NCBI GenBank assembly: GCA_963976815.1
Contig: CAXBLU010000002.1
Location: 434,001-498,000, forward strand
DNA from: JAHRVQ01 sp963976815
GTDB taxonomy: Bacteria; Pseudomonadota; Gammaproteobacteria; Pseudomonadales; Azotimanducaceae
Direction: 5' to 3'
DNA: 64,000 nt
Within the stretch, counting starts at the first letter, position 1; the number at the start of each line of letters is the position of its first letter. This document shows positions 15,173-23,590 of this stretch, one piece after another. Both the position numbers and the translations under genes were made by a program. The notes below the pieces were generated by a model that worked only from the letters and a program-made list of their open reading frames with translations, was not told the DNA's origin and made no database searches.

Positions 15173-17268
15173 TGTCTGAGTTTGATGCCCCGGCGTTTTG
15201 CCAGTTTTGCCAGGGCTTTGGCCATGCTCGATTCACCATCGGCGAGCCCGACAAATTCAGGTAAAAATTCCTGAACGATACAATCGGATTCTGCTTTTAT
15301 TGCTGCGGAGCGAGGTTCCCCGGTCAGAAACGACATTTCTCCAAACACGCTGCCGGAAAGCAACCAGGCTAGTACATTGTCCTCTTCTTTTGGGCCTCCT
15401 TCTCCTGCGTCGTTTTCGTCAGGACGGCTGACGCTCATAAGGCCAGCATTGAGTATAAAAAAGTTTCTGGAGACTTCTCCCTGTGTTAATAGCGTTGTGC
15501 CTGCTTTGACAACCCGAAGGCGGCCATACAACTCCAATGTCTCGAGTTCAGTTGTATTCAGTTCTCTGGCGAGATTACTGTCATACAGCGATACAAAATC
15601 CCTCGATTGCATCACACCCAATACATTTGCTTTGGAGTCAGTTTGAGTAAATTTCCAGGCCAACTCATTCAAGCGTTCACGATGTAGAAATCGTCGGTCG
15701 TCCTGTATGCCAATTGAAGCTAAATCTACTTCTGCAAAGTGCACGTCTGCAATGTCCATTGCATGCATTGCTTCCAGTGCTGTGATCTCAGGCGGGAGTA
15801 GCAAAGTATTTTTTCCATTCTGGTTTTCTTGATGACTTTGGATGGCCGCCAACTCAATTGATTCTCTGCTGTCCTGTTGCAGAATGTCTTCTAGCGAGCT
15901 TGCCAGTTCGCGAATCGGTGTTACGCCAAGGCGACGAACCGGCGTTGATTCCTCATAACTCAAGCCTCGCTCTCGCAATCTCCGGTCGAAGAATGACCTG
16001 CCCATAAAACCAGAATAAATGTAGCAGGTAATGACGCAGGTCGAGAAGCCGAGGGACGCAACCTGATAACTCTGGGTCATCTCCAAAATAATAATGGCGG
16101 CGGCAAAGGGTGCTCCAGCTAGTGCGCTTGCAACGGCAAAGGCGGAGATGACAGGAAATACATCTATGGAAGTTTGGATATCAGTTACCGCTGCGAGGGG
16201 TGTTGCTAACAAAAAATTTCCAAATATCGCCCCCACCACCGCACCTATAAATAAGCTTGGGGCAAATAGGCCACCGTAGAATCGAAGCGCGACGCTGATC
16301 CCCGTGGCGAAAAATTTAGCGACGAGCAATAACAACAATAGCAAGGTGGCGTATCGAGTAGTAAATAGGCTCTGGACAAAGTCCATACCGGTACCCAGTA
16401 CCGCTGGAATAAATAGAGCAATAGCAAACAACATTGCCGCAGCCCAGACTGGACTGAGCGCGGGTATAGGGATTCGTTTTGGTAATTCCTGGAGAAATAA
16501 CTCAAGCGCCTTTGTAAAAGCGATGGCAACTATACCCAGGGCAATACCCAGGATGGCGGCTGTAATGAGGCTACTAATGCCTAGTTGAAAATTACTGGTA
16601 TCCAGTTCGAAGACAGGCTTCGAGTTCATTGCCAGGGCGATTCCCCAGGCTGTGGAACTGGCAACCGCCAGAGGCAGGAAGTCCCGAAGGTTCATCCTGC
16701 GCATCACAAATTCGGTGGCGAATAGGGCTGCGCCAATTGGTGTCAAAAATGCTGCTGAAATTGCCGCGGCGACTCCGCAGCCAACCAGGGTCTGCCAGGA
16801 AATATGTGCGGTGCCCATAACCCGCCGCATCACTTCTGCGACAAAGGAACCAAAATGAATCAGGGGGCCATAGAGACCTACAGATGCACCGCTAGCGGTA
16901 CTGATGCCGGCGATTAGGGTTGAGATTAAGCTAGTTATAGGTGGTATGCGATGATCTGGGTCCGCCAGAGAATGCAAGGTGTCCGGCGGCGAAGATACCT
17001 TGCCATCGGGCAGCGCCTTTAATAATGCGCTAACAATAAGTGCACCCATGAATAACGCGGTGCCGGAATAGATGATCCAGTTGGCGTTTGGAATAGAAAA
17101 AATTTCGCGAGAAGCATGTTGGTGCCAAAAGCTGAATATGCGACTGGACCCAGTGGTGAGTAGCCAAACCGCCATGGCAGTTGCCACACCGATAATAGCG
17201 CTTGCGAGGATTCTCGTGCCTGCGTCGCTGAGAAACTCTCGATAGATCAACCGGTCCCGTTGCGCCAT
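15169..17268 (-). CDS. ClC-family chloride channel/antiporter fused to a cyclic-nucleotide-binding domain
   Basis: The chosen start is ATG 17268 (MAQRDRLIYREF), giving 699 residues. The frame is open upstream to 17592, but that part overlaps the DUF3179 gene and does not look coding. Residues 20-480 form the many-helix ClC core with GGLFAPSL at 332-339 and a Glu at 186 where the proton glutamate lies. The gating glutamate motif GREGP appears as GLYGP (131-135), with Tyr133 replacing Glu, and the usual GSGIP is not evident. A cyclic-nucleotide-binding domain occupies about 570-690 (VVKAGTTLLTQGE, then GSVFGEMSFLTGEPRSA). Family function is chloride transport across the membrane. Regulation by cAMP, cGMP or c-di-nucleotides is an inference. 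Confidence 0.88.
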   Translation of the reverse strand: MAQRDRLIYREFLSDAGTRILASAIIGVATAMAVWLLTTGSSRIFSFWHQHASREIFSIPNANWIIYSGTALFMGALIVSALLKALPDGKVSSPPDTLHSLADPDHRIPPITSLISTLIAGISTASGASVGLYGPLIHFGSFVAEVMRRVMGTAHISWQTLVGCGVAAAISAAFLTPIGAALFATEFVMRRMNLRDFLPLAVASSTAWGIALAMNSKPVFELDTSNFQLGISSLITAAILGIALGIVAIAFTKALELFLQELPKRIPIPALSPVWAAAMLFAIALFIPAVLGTGMDFVQSLFTTRYATLLLLLLLVAKFFATGISVALRFYGGLFAPSLFIGAVVGAIFGNFLLATPLAAVTDIQTSIDVFPVISAFAVASALAGAPFAAAIIILEMTQSYQVASLGFSTCVITCYIYSGFMGRSFFDRRLRERGLSYEESTPVRRLGVTPIRELASSLEDILQQDSRESIELAAIQSHQENQNGKNTLLLPPEITALEAMHAMDIADVHFAEVDLASIGIQDDRRFLHRERLNELAWKFTQTDSKANVLGVMQSRDFVSLYDSNLARELNTTELETLELYGRLRVVKAGTTLLTQGEVSRNFFILNAGLMSVSRPDENDAGEGGPKEEDNVLAWLLSGSVFGEMSFLTGEPRSAAIKAESDCIVQEFLPEFVGLADGESSMAKALAKLAKRRGIKLRH

Positions 17269-17392
17269 ATAACTAACCTTTTGGATAGCAGTGTTACATT
17301 CTATGCCTGGTTGAGCAAAATTGTATCGGTGTATGGCGTTTAACGAGTGTCTGTATGGATGGGGCAGGAGGGAAGGGGACATCACGATGTAC

Positions 17393-18325
17393 TTATTCTG
17401 GTGGTGTTTGAAAAATGTCCGTTTCTGGATGAAACGCAAACCAGGCGAACCAAAAAGAGACAACGGAAGGGTAGGCCTGCCCATTCTTGGATTCGATGGT
17501 TGCGGTTTGAGAAGCTTTATCCCAATGAATGAGAAAGCTTTCACCGCCGACGGTGTCTGGGAAACTTGATTTGTTGTGCTTCTCGAGTTCAATGAAGGGG
17601 TAAGCCTTGAACTGGCCCTGGTATTCGACGCCTAAAACACTTTCCTTGGGATGGTAAGTCTTTGGTGCTTTGTGGTTAACCTCAAAAAATAGTCTGCGAC
17701 TTTTCTCGTAACCCCGATAGGGAGATTGCTTATAGTTACGTTCAAATCCTGTGTCGCGACTTAAGACAACCGTTTCCGGATGTAACGACTTCCAATGTTT
17801 CCAGGTGGTGTGGGTCACGGGTATCTGAGGTAATCCTGCTCCTTTCAACGGACCTGAAATGGCCTTTGCCAATAGTTGTGACCACAGGGACTCACTGTTT
17901 CGATCGTAAAGTAACATGTCCGAGTTATACAACAGGCCGGAAACTCCAAATATCAACGCTGTATCGGCAATGTTGGTTGTGAAAGCCATCCCAGATCCAC
18001 AGAGTGGACAATAGGAAATTGTGAAATTTTGGTCGGCGACATGATCGTTGACGAGCTCATGCCAGTTCAAAATTCGCACAGGGTAGGCTCGTACCTTGCC
18101 TGCTATTTCAATACCCAGAACCCGGTCCTCATCTGCTAACCATTGAACATTTTTTACAACATCAAATTTGGGCAGATCAATGGCGGGAATACCATCCCTT
18201 GGTGGTCCGCCTGAGACAATTTCGTTCAGCGGAACGAGGGGGTCAATGATCTCGAATCCATTCTTAGCCGCGAAGCTCACTTGATAAATCAGGCTGATCA
18301 GAAAGAAAGTAAGAAGTCTGTGCAT
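17393..18325 (-). CDS. DUF3179 domain protein, exported
   Basis: A 310-residue protein with a short signal peptide (MHRLLTFFLISLIYQVSFAA). It shows the conserved DUF3179 blocks: GGPPRDGIPAIDLPKF, GIEIAGKVRAYPVRILNWHE, the cysteine pair in SYCPLCGSGMAF, GVSGLLYNSDMLLYDR and ESLWSQ. The family has no established function. The CPLC motif suggests metal or redox chemistry, and the protein should act in the periplasm. The gene stands 125 bp upstream of the ClC gene on the same strand. The start is ATG 18325 and the length is typical. Confidence 0.9.
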   Translation of the reverse strand: MHRLLTFFLISLIYQVSFAAKNGFEIIDPLVPLNEIVSGGPPRDGIPAIDLPKFDVVKNVQWLADEDRVLGIEIAGKVRAYPVRILNWHELVNDHVADQNFTISYCPLCGSGMAFTTNIADTALIFGVSGLLYNSDMLLYDRNSESLWSQLLAKAISGPLKGAGLPQIPVTHTTWKHWKSLHPETVVLSRDTGFERNYKQSPYRGYEKSRRLFFEVNHKAPKTYHPKESVLGVEYQGQFKAYPFIELEKHNKSSFPDTVGGESFLIHWDKASQTATIESKNGQAYPSVVSFWFAWFAFHPETDIFQTPPE

Positions 18326-18504
18326 GGTCAGTATGACCGGAGTTAGACCTTAGTGATTTCACAAGCGCCATTGCGTCCCGATTAGCATTGTGTGGCGCCG
18401 ATATCATCATGCGGTATTCGTCCTAGTTAAGAGGTTTTGAAACATTAATTGGATCGTTAAGGTCTAGTTATTAACCTCTATGACAATTACGGAGCGTGTT
18501 TAAT

Positions 18505-19224
18505 ATGGATGCGTATGAATCAACAATTTCCAATGAAGTAAATTTAATTTTTCGATCAGCCTCGAAGCTAGCTAGCTTGTTTATGCTGACGATATTGATG
18601 AGTGGCCATAGTATGCACGCTATAGCTGCAGAGCAACTTGCCGTGCCTGATCCGCTCCAATTTGAGGAAAGAAAAGGCTGGAAGCCATTCTGGGCAACGA
18701 TCTTTATGGGTAACAGAATTGGTCTTGAGTATAACGAGGGCAGAAATTTCCGAGGTGTCGAAATTATAAGGGGCATTCCAATTATTGGGTTTGTAGTGAT
18801 GCTGCCGAAATTCTGTGCCGAGGCATTGTCACTAAACGGTATGCAGCATATTGCTAATGAAACCGGTATCGATGAGCCTAAACGACTACGTTACGAGGAG
18901 GCTATTGCTCGTTTGCAACGTGAGGGGAATCACGAAACAGCGGATCTACTCTTAGCCAGGTCTCCATTGGATGAAAACAACTATCCCTACAGAGAAAAGA
19001 AACTGTCAAATCGGTTAAAATCAGGCATGTTAGAACTCTTTGTTGGGCATCGAGATGCACTTGAGTGGAATGAAGGGAGAAAGATCCGGAAGGTTGAATG
19101 GGCTTCAATTTTGATTGTGCCTCGAATCTTTCCAGCCATCGAAGCCTTTAAAGGGAAGCGCATGTCAGATATAGCCGTGGCTGAAAAGTTAGACGAAAAG
19201 TTTGGCCAAGGCGTGCAACTCTAG
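18505..19224 (+). CDS. Unrecognised exported protein with an internal duplication
   Basis: I do not recognise this 239-residue protein. ATG 18505 is preferred over GTG 18496 because GGAG at 18491-18494 is correctly spaced only for the ATG. Residues about 18-43 form a signal peptide ending in AIAA. Two copies of the pattern FxGxRxxLE(Y/W)NEGRxxRxVE are present (about residues 67-86 and 179-198). Each is followed by a hydrophobic stretch and an amphipathic tail, separated by a charged helix (about 122-155). It may sit in or on the membrane. It is convergent with MgtC/SapB, and neither neighbour suggests a pathway. Confidence 0.75.
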   Translation: MDAYESTISNEVNLIFRSASKLASLFMLTILMSGHSMHAIAAEQLAVPDPLQFEERKGWKPFWATIFMGNRIGLEYNEGRNFRGVEIIRGIPIIGFVVMLPKFCAEALSLNGMQHIANETGIDEPKRLRYEEAIARLQREGNHETADLLLARSPLDENNYPYREKKLSNRLKSGMLELFVGHRDALEWNEGRKIRKVEWASILIVPRIFPAIEAFKGKRMSDIAVAEKLDEKFGQGVQL

Positions 19225-19264
19225 TCTAACCTAAAAATTCGCCAGGCAGTTCTGACTGACAATA

Positions 19265-19729
19265 TTATGATGGGGTGTCATCTTGCTTGCGTCTGCTTTT
19301 CATGAGTTTCTTGAGCTGTTCGTCGATAAACTCTATGCCCACCAATACGGTGACGCTGATGAGTGAAAGTGAAAATGCACCTAGGAGCTGACCAAATCCA
19401 ACAGCGGAACCTATCGCCGCCAGTAGCCAAATCACAGCGGCTGTGGTGACACCAGTCACTCTACCGTCCTTGGCAAGGATGACGCCGGCGCCAAGAAAAC
19501 CTACACCAGTTACGATTTGGCCGAGAACTCTGGCGGGGTCCCCAACGGGACTAGAGTTTGTTAGTCCGAGGTGCACGAATACCGCACAACTCAGACAGAT
19601 AAGGATGCTGGTTCGGACCCCCATCGGCTTGCCACGGTATTCTCTCTCGCAGCCAATGATGGTGCCGCAGATGATAGACATGCCAATGGTGTACCAGAAG
19701 GCTGCATTAAGTGGGTCGAAGTGCTCCAT
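19265..19729 (-). CDS. MgtC/SapB family membrane protein
   Basis: A 154-residue protein with about four or five transmembrane helices. The family core is clear: GTIIGCEREYRGKPMGVRTSIL, then GQIVTGVGFLGAGVIL and VTGVTTAAVIWLLAAIG. MgtC relatives in pathogens influence Mg2+ starvation survival and F1Fo-ATPase activity; SapB-type relatives are widespread and poorly defined. This one has only the membrane domain and lacks the C-terminal ACT-like domain of MgtC proper. The start is ATG 19729, preceded by GGAACTGGG. It is divergent from the large lipoprotein gene and convergent with the preceding exported protein. Confidence 0.9.
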   Translation of the reverse strand: MEHFDPLNAAFWYTIGMSIICGTIIGCEREYRGKPMGVRTSILICLSCAVFVHLGLTNSSPVGDPARVLGQIVTGVGFLGAGVILAKDGRVTGVTTAAVIWLLAAIGSAVGFGQLLGAFSLSLISVTVLVGIEFIDEQLKKLMKSRRKQDDTPS

Positions 19730-19875
19730 CCCAGTTCCAATTTTATGGCTTCGTTCAGATGTTATCAGAGCGCCTTAGGCTAACAAAATCCCTATGGATT
19801 GAGAGCATTCTTAGGTTTTTACCGTGTTTTCAAACCAGTGCCAATTCCCGTCAATCGAGTTGCCGTTCGTCCGAT

Positions 19876-19904
19876 AGGGGGGCTTACCCCCTGATTCATG
19901 GGGG
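19876..19904 (+). promoter_or_regulatory. Mutually exclusive G/C-tract hairpins in the leader of the TSP3 lipoprotein gene
   Basis: G6 (19877-19882), C5 (19887-19891) and G5 (19900-19904) follow one another. The C-tract can pair with either G-tract (loops of 4 and 8 bases), so two alternative hairpins compete. They lie directly upstream of the hairpin that covers the ribosome binding site. This is a possible switch; its function is inferred. Confidence 0.35.
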
Positions 19905-19921
19905 ACCGCCTAACCGAGGTA

Positions 19922-19965
19922 ATTGCCAAACTACTCCCGATCTTAATTTGCAGGGAGTTGGCAAT
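19922..19965 (+). promoter_or_regulatory. Hairpin that would sequester the ribosome binding site and start codon of the TSP3 lipoprotein
   Basis: ATTGCCA (19922-19928) pairs perfectly with TGGCAAT (19959-19965), and ACTCCC (19933-19938) with GGGAGT (19953-19958). The result is a 13-bp stem with a four-base bulge and a 14-base loop. The 3' arm contains the Shine-Dalgarno GGGAG and the first two bases of ATG 19964. In mRNA this would block translation unless opened, as in RNA thermometers or ligand-controlled leaders. Confidence 0.55.
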
Positions 19966-22900
19966 GATTCGGCGTTTCATCTGTATTGTGTTACTTGGTC
20001 TCTTTCTCGGTGGCTGTTCTGGTGACGGCGGTTCTAGTGCTTCTACGGGCGTTACCCTGACGCAACCTGATCCTACTTCACCGGTTTCTGGTGGAGGGGT
20101 GAAGGGACCACTGGTGAATGCCAACGCCATTTTGTATCTTGTGGACTTGACGGCGACGGATCTAAAGGGCGCTCAGATCTCAAGCGGCAGTACAAATGAA
20201 TCAGCGGCGTTACAGGGCATCACGATACCCGCCGGTGCATTGGATACCTTCTTGCTTGAAATTACAGCGGATAGCAATACCACAGATTTAAACAGTGGCG
20301 TTGCACCCATACTCACGGTCTATAGAACCGTAGTCAATGCAGAGGCAATACGCACGGGGCGAGTTTTTGCCACACCTATAACAACACTCGCACTAGCGCT
20401 CGCTCAGCAGTCGGGTCCCTATGCTTCTCTTGAGGACTTAAATATAGCGCTTCGCCTAAGTGCTCAACAGGTGATCTCCACTCTTGGGTTTGGATTGGAC
20501 GCTTCTACTGACCCTTTTACCAGTAACCCTTTGCTTACCGCGGCAGATACAACCGACGAGCAGCAGGCACGAGTGCTGGCTTATCGATTGGCCATTGAGG
20601 GTCTGGCAGCAATTTTAGATTTGCTTGCGACCGAGATTCTTGCCGTTGATCCGACCAGTGCCATTACAGTAGACGATGTATTGGCTGCTATTTCTGAAGA
20701 TTTGTCAGATGGTGCGATTGATGGCATGTCAGCGGGCGGTGCTGTCGCGACTTTAGTTGCAGTGACTGACATTAATGCAGTGGTCGGGACTGATCCTGCA
20801 TTGCTGATGATTCCAGGCACAACCACTCCCATTACCCGGGTAGCGGACATTATTGTCAGTGAGACGGGTACTACCGGTGTGACGGTAGCGACAGCCAATA
20901 TTACCTCGGGAAGCGTAGCGGTTGTCGCCCGACCAGCAAAATCACTGCCTGATATTGATGGTGATGGTGTGCCCGATAATGCAGACGCATTTCCGTCGGA
21001 TGCAAACGAAACTCTAGATACGGATTCCGATGGCATTGGTAACAATGCAGACGATGATGATGATGGCGATGGTGTCGCCGATGGTGATGATGCGTTTCCT
21101 CTGCAAAGAGACGAAAGTCTAGATACCGACGGTGACGGCATTGGCAATAATAGTGACGATGATGATGATGGTGACGGCACTTTGGATAGTGCTGATGCGC
21201 TGCCATTGGTTGCCACAGAAACCGTTGATACCGATGGTGATGGGATTGGCAACAACGCTGATACGGACGATGATGGAGATGGTGTTGATGACGTTTCAGA
21301 TAGCTTTCCGTTAGACGCAGCAGAACAGTTAGACACTGACGGAGATGGTCTTGGCAATAATTCGGATACCGATGATGACGGTGACGGTGTTGCTGATGCG
21401 GATGACAATCTACCGTTGGATGCTCAGGGTTCAGTTGCTAGCAGTGCCACGATAGGACCTGATGGTGGTACATTGACATCGCCTGATGGGCTGATGACCT
21501 TGAGCTTTCCAGCTAATGCAGTCAGCGTGAATACAATTATTACCATCGGATCACCGACCGATGCCGTGCGAGCCGCAGCGGATAGCGAAGAGCGCCCCCT
21601 TGATGGTCTCTATCTTTTGGGTCCTCAGGGACAACAATTCGCTGAACCCGTGACGATGACCTGGACACTACCAACTTCGAGCACAAGACCGAACACTGTC
21701 AAGCATGTCGTATCCCGCAGTAATGGTATTGAGGAAGGTGTTTTGGGGCGAGTTATTACTAACCCGTTTCTCGGTACAGTTAAAACCACTATCAATCACT
21801 TTTCTGAAATTCTGATTTTTTCTGGAACCTACAAAATAGTGATTAATAATCCTGGTGCTAGAAAAGGCGGTTTGCTTCTTTGGGAATATAGTTTGGTAGA
21901 CGGTGGAGATGCTGAAGAGCTTAAGAAAAGAGACCGGATTATCTTTTCAGAAAAAATCAGCGACACTGAATTGCTGCCGGTAGAGGTGATTAGTGGCTCG
22001 GAGTTTATTAGCGGCGAGCAGCACGTGGATAGTATTATTATCAATGGTGCTTTTGACGAAAGAAACGGCAGTATCTCCGCTGTGTGTGACGACGCGTCAG
22101 TTGATGGTCTAACCGCAAGAATTGGATTTGACGTTTACTGGACTGAAAACATTTCAGGCATCGGCGGTTTACTGCCCCAGGATGGGCTTATTCGCGTTGA
22201 AGCAAATGGTACTTGCAGAGAAACGATAGAGATCACAGAACCTCAGTTTATCTCGATTGGTAATGACGTGGAGCGAATTACCGAGGCCCCTGAACGCATT
22301 GTTATTGACGAGTGTAGTTTTCAGCAGCAGCGTTTTCACGTGGTGGTATCCAACACTCAAACGCGAATTGTGAACAACACCGGTAGTTGTTCACGGGTGC
22401 TAAATTTTAATGGAAGCGACAGATCGATTTTTGGTGCCCAGGCACTTGTGGCGGACACGACTTCGCGTCTGTTTGTCTACGGTGAGTCCGGCGTATTTAT
22501 CACCGAACCAATTGATGGAGTTTTTGGCGAGCTGTCGGACTTCACTAGCACTACGACTGACATTCAGTTTGCGGTCAATGATGACGGTAGTGAGATTTCG
22601 AATCAGGCTTATGCGACAAACAATGCGGGAGGGGTGAAGTTGCGGACTCTGAACGCGGATGGCTCTAATACTAATGTAAGCGCTTTTAATGTAATTGGTT
22701 TGATCGGCAAAACATTAATCGGCTTTTTCCCCGCAACTTCTAAGACGGGCTTTGGCATCACTTCCGAAACTCCGAGCAAAATGTATCACTTCAACTTCGG
22801 TGGCGAGACTGTTACAGCAACAGAACTCGGTAGTGTCGGTGATACTGCATTGGGTATCAGTTGTGCACGCCTCGCTTGCGAAACCGAGACTAGTTGCAGC

Positions 22901-23386
22901 ATTAGTAATACCGAGACTCTGGGATGTGCAGTGAGTGCCTTTGACAGTGAAGAGATTCACCCGGTCTTTTTCAGCGATGTGGTTACCAACGCAGCGAGCA
23001 CTCCCACATTTAACTTCTCCGCGCCAATCCCTGGTATCAAGACTGCCGCCCCTTATACGAAGTCCAATGCGAATGGACAGTTGGTGATCGCGACCGTTAA
23101 CGACAATGAGATCGGTAAGGTGCTGTTAACCATTCGTGACGCATCAGGTACGGAAGTTCAGACCGCGGAGTTCTTTTTAACAGCATTTGAAGGGACAACG
23201 GGTTTTGCGGGGACCGGCAGTTCAATCGTCATGATGGAGCCGAGCGCAGAATACCCAAACGGGGCTGTCAGGATCGGCGTTAAAAATCCAGTTGGCACAA
23301 ATGATGGCATTTTGACAATACCTGTGACAGAGGCACTACTTGGATCCTCGCCGGTGCCGTTTTTTGGTCCGACGTTCACTAACTGA
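19964..23386 (+). CDS. Large lipoprotein with thrombospondin type-3 (calcium-binding) repeats and ZU5-like domain
   Basis: The 1140-residue protein starts at ATG 19964 with GGGAG at 19953. Its N-terminus MIRRFICIVLLGLFLGGC is a lipoprotein signal (Cys18). An early GGGVKGPLVNANAILYLVD segment resembles beta-rich surface domains. Residues 330-491 hold one partial and four complete 35-residue aspartate-rich repeats (DTDGDGIGNN...DDDGDGV), the TSP3 type that binds Ca2+. Then IGPDGGTLTSPDGLMTLSFP resembles a ZU5 domain (about 492-600). The C-terminal half (about 620-1140) has several cysteines and a repetitive beta pattern I do not recognise. It is probably an outer-membrane or surface structural or adhesive protein. 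It shares TSP3 repeats with the cyclophilin fusion at 25489. No transporter or secretion partner is adjacent. Confidence 0.85.
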   Translation: MIRRFICIVLLGLFLGGCSGDGGSSASTGVTLTQPDPTSPVSGGGVKGPLVNANAILYLVDLTATDLKGAQISSGSTNESAALQGITIPAGALDTFLLEITADSNTTDLNSGVAPILTVYRTVVNAEAIRTGRVFATPITTLALALAQQSGPYASLEDLNIALRLSAQQVISTLGFGLDASTDPFTSNPLLTAADTTDEQQARVLAYRLAIEGLAAILDLLATEILAVDPTSAITVDDVLAAISEDLSDGAIDGMSAGGAVATLVAVTDINAVVGTDPALLMIPGTTTPITRVADIIVSETGTTGVTVATANITSGSVAVVARPAKSLPDIDGDGVPDNADAFPSDANETLDTDSDGIGNNADDDDDGDGVADGDDAFPLQRDESLDTDGDGIGNNSDDDDDGDGTLDSADALPLVATETVDTDGDGIGNNADTDDDGDGVDDVSDSFPLDAAEQLDTDGDGLGNNSDTDDDGDGVADADDNLPLDAQGSVASSATIGPDGGTLTSPDGLMTLSFPANAVSVNTIITIGSPTDAVRAAADSEERPLDGLYLLGPQGQQFAEPVTMTWTLPTSSTRPNTVKHVVSRSNGIEEGVLGRVITNPFLGTVKTTINHFSEILIFSGTYKIVINNPGARKGGLLLWEYSLVDGGDAEELKKRDRIIFSEKISDTELLPVEVISGSEFISGEQHVDSIIINGAFDERNGSISAVCDDASVDGLTARIGFDVYWTENISGIGGLLPQDGLIRVEANGTCRETIEITEPQFISIGNDVERITEAPERIVIDECSFQQQRFHVVVSNTQTRIVNNTGSCSRVLNFNGSDRSIFGAQALVADTTSRLFVYGESGVFITEPIDGVFGELSDFTSTTTDIQFAVNDDGSEISNQAYATNNAGGVKLRTLNADGSNTNVSAFNVIGLIGKTLIGFFPATSKTGFGITSETPSKMYHFNFGGETVTATELGSVGDTALGISCARLACETETSCSISNTETLGCAVSAFDSEEIHPVFFSDVVTNAASTPTFNFSAPIPGIKTAAPYTKSNANGQLVIATVNDNEIGKVLLTIRDASGTEVQTAEFFLTAFEGTTGFAGTGSSIVMMEPSAEYPNGAVRIGVKNPVGTNDGILTIPVTEALLGSSPVPFFGPTFTN
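20951..21436 (+). repeat. Tandem 105-bp coding repeats (TSP3 units)
   Basis: Four in-frame units of exactly 105 bp start at 21017, 21122, 21227 and 21332, each encoding 35 residues, preceded by a partial 66-bp unit. The DNA copies have diverged but stay in register, so copy number could change by slippage or recombination without shifting the frame. Confidence 0.85.
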
Positions 23387-23394
23387 TAAGCGGT

Positions 23395-23445
23395 CAATCA
23401 GGATCCGGGACTCAGAGTGTTTTCCTCTGGGTTCCGGCCTGATTG
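23395..23445 (+). terminator. Strong hairpin after the TSP3 lipoprotein gene
   Basis: CAATCAGG (23395-23402) pairs with CCTGATTG (23438-23445), with inner CCGG/CCGG and CAGAG/CTCTG stems around a TGTTTTC loop. It begins 9 bp after the stop codon. There is no U-tract directly behind it. A TTTTT run at 23479-23483 follows a weaker AGCCGGCT element, so the exact stop point is uncertain. Confidence 0.5.
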
Positions 23446-23590
23446 GAGCGTTTGCGGGGTAGCTTCGGTTAGCCGGCTTTTTATGCGGTGAAACTATCCA
23501 TTTTTAAGACAGTTACCTATACTGCGGGCTTCGTTGGGATGTTTAGCACATTTCACTTTTCGATCGATAAACACCCAGGGACGTAGTTAA

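Noticed and set aside
17269..17592. Long N-terminal extension of the ClC protein (108 residues)
   Set aside because: It overlaps the DUF3179 gene and has no membrane or family features; the protein proper starts naturally at MAQRDRLIY.
20581..21408. Long antisense frame (275 codons, Ser/Pro rich) and a His-rich antisense frame opposite the TSP3 repeats
   Set aside because: Both are mirror products of the repeated GAT/GAC-rich coding strand. They have no start signals, and the sense frame has a signal peptide, domains and a ribosome binding site.
20951..21436. Possible CRISPR-like array because of regular spacing
   Set aside because: Units are 105 bp, coding and contiguous, with no short identical repeats separated by unique spacers and no cas genes.
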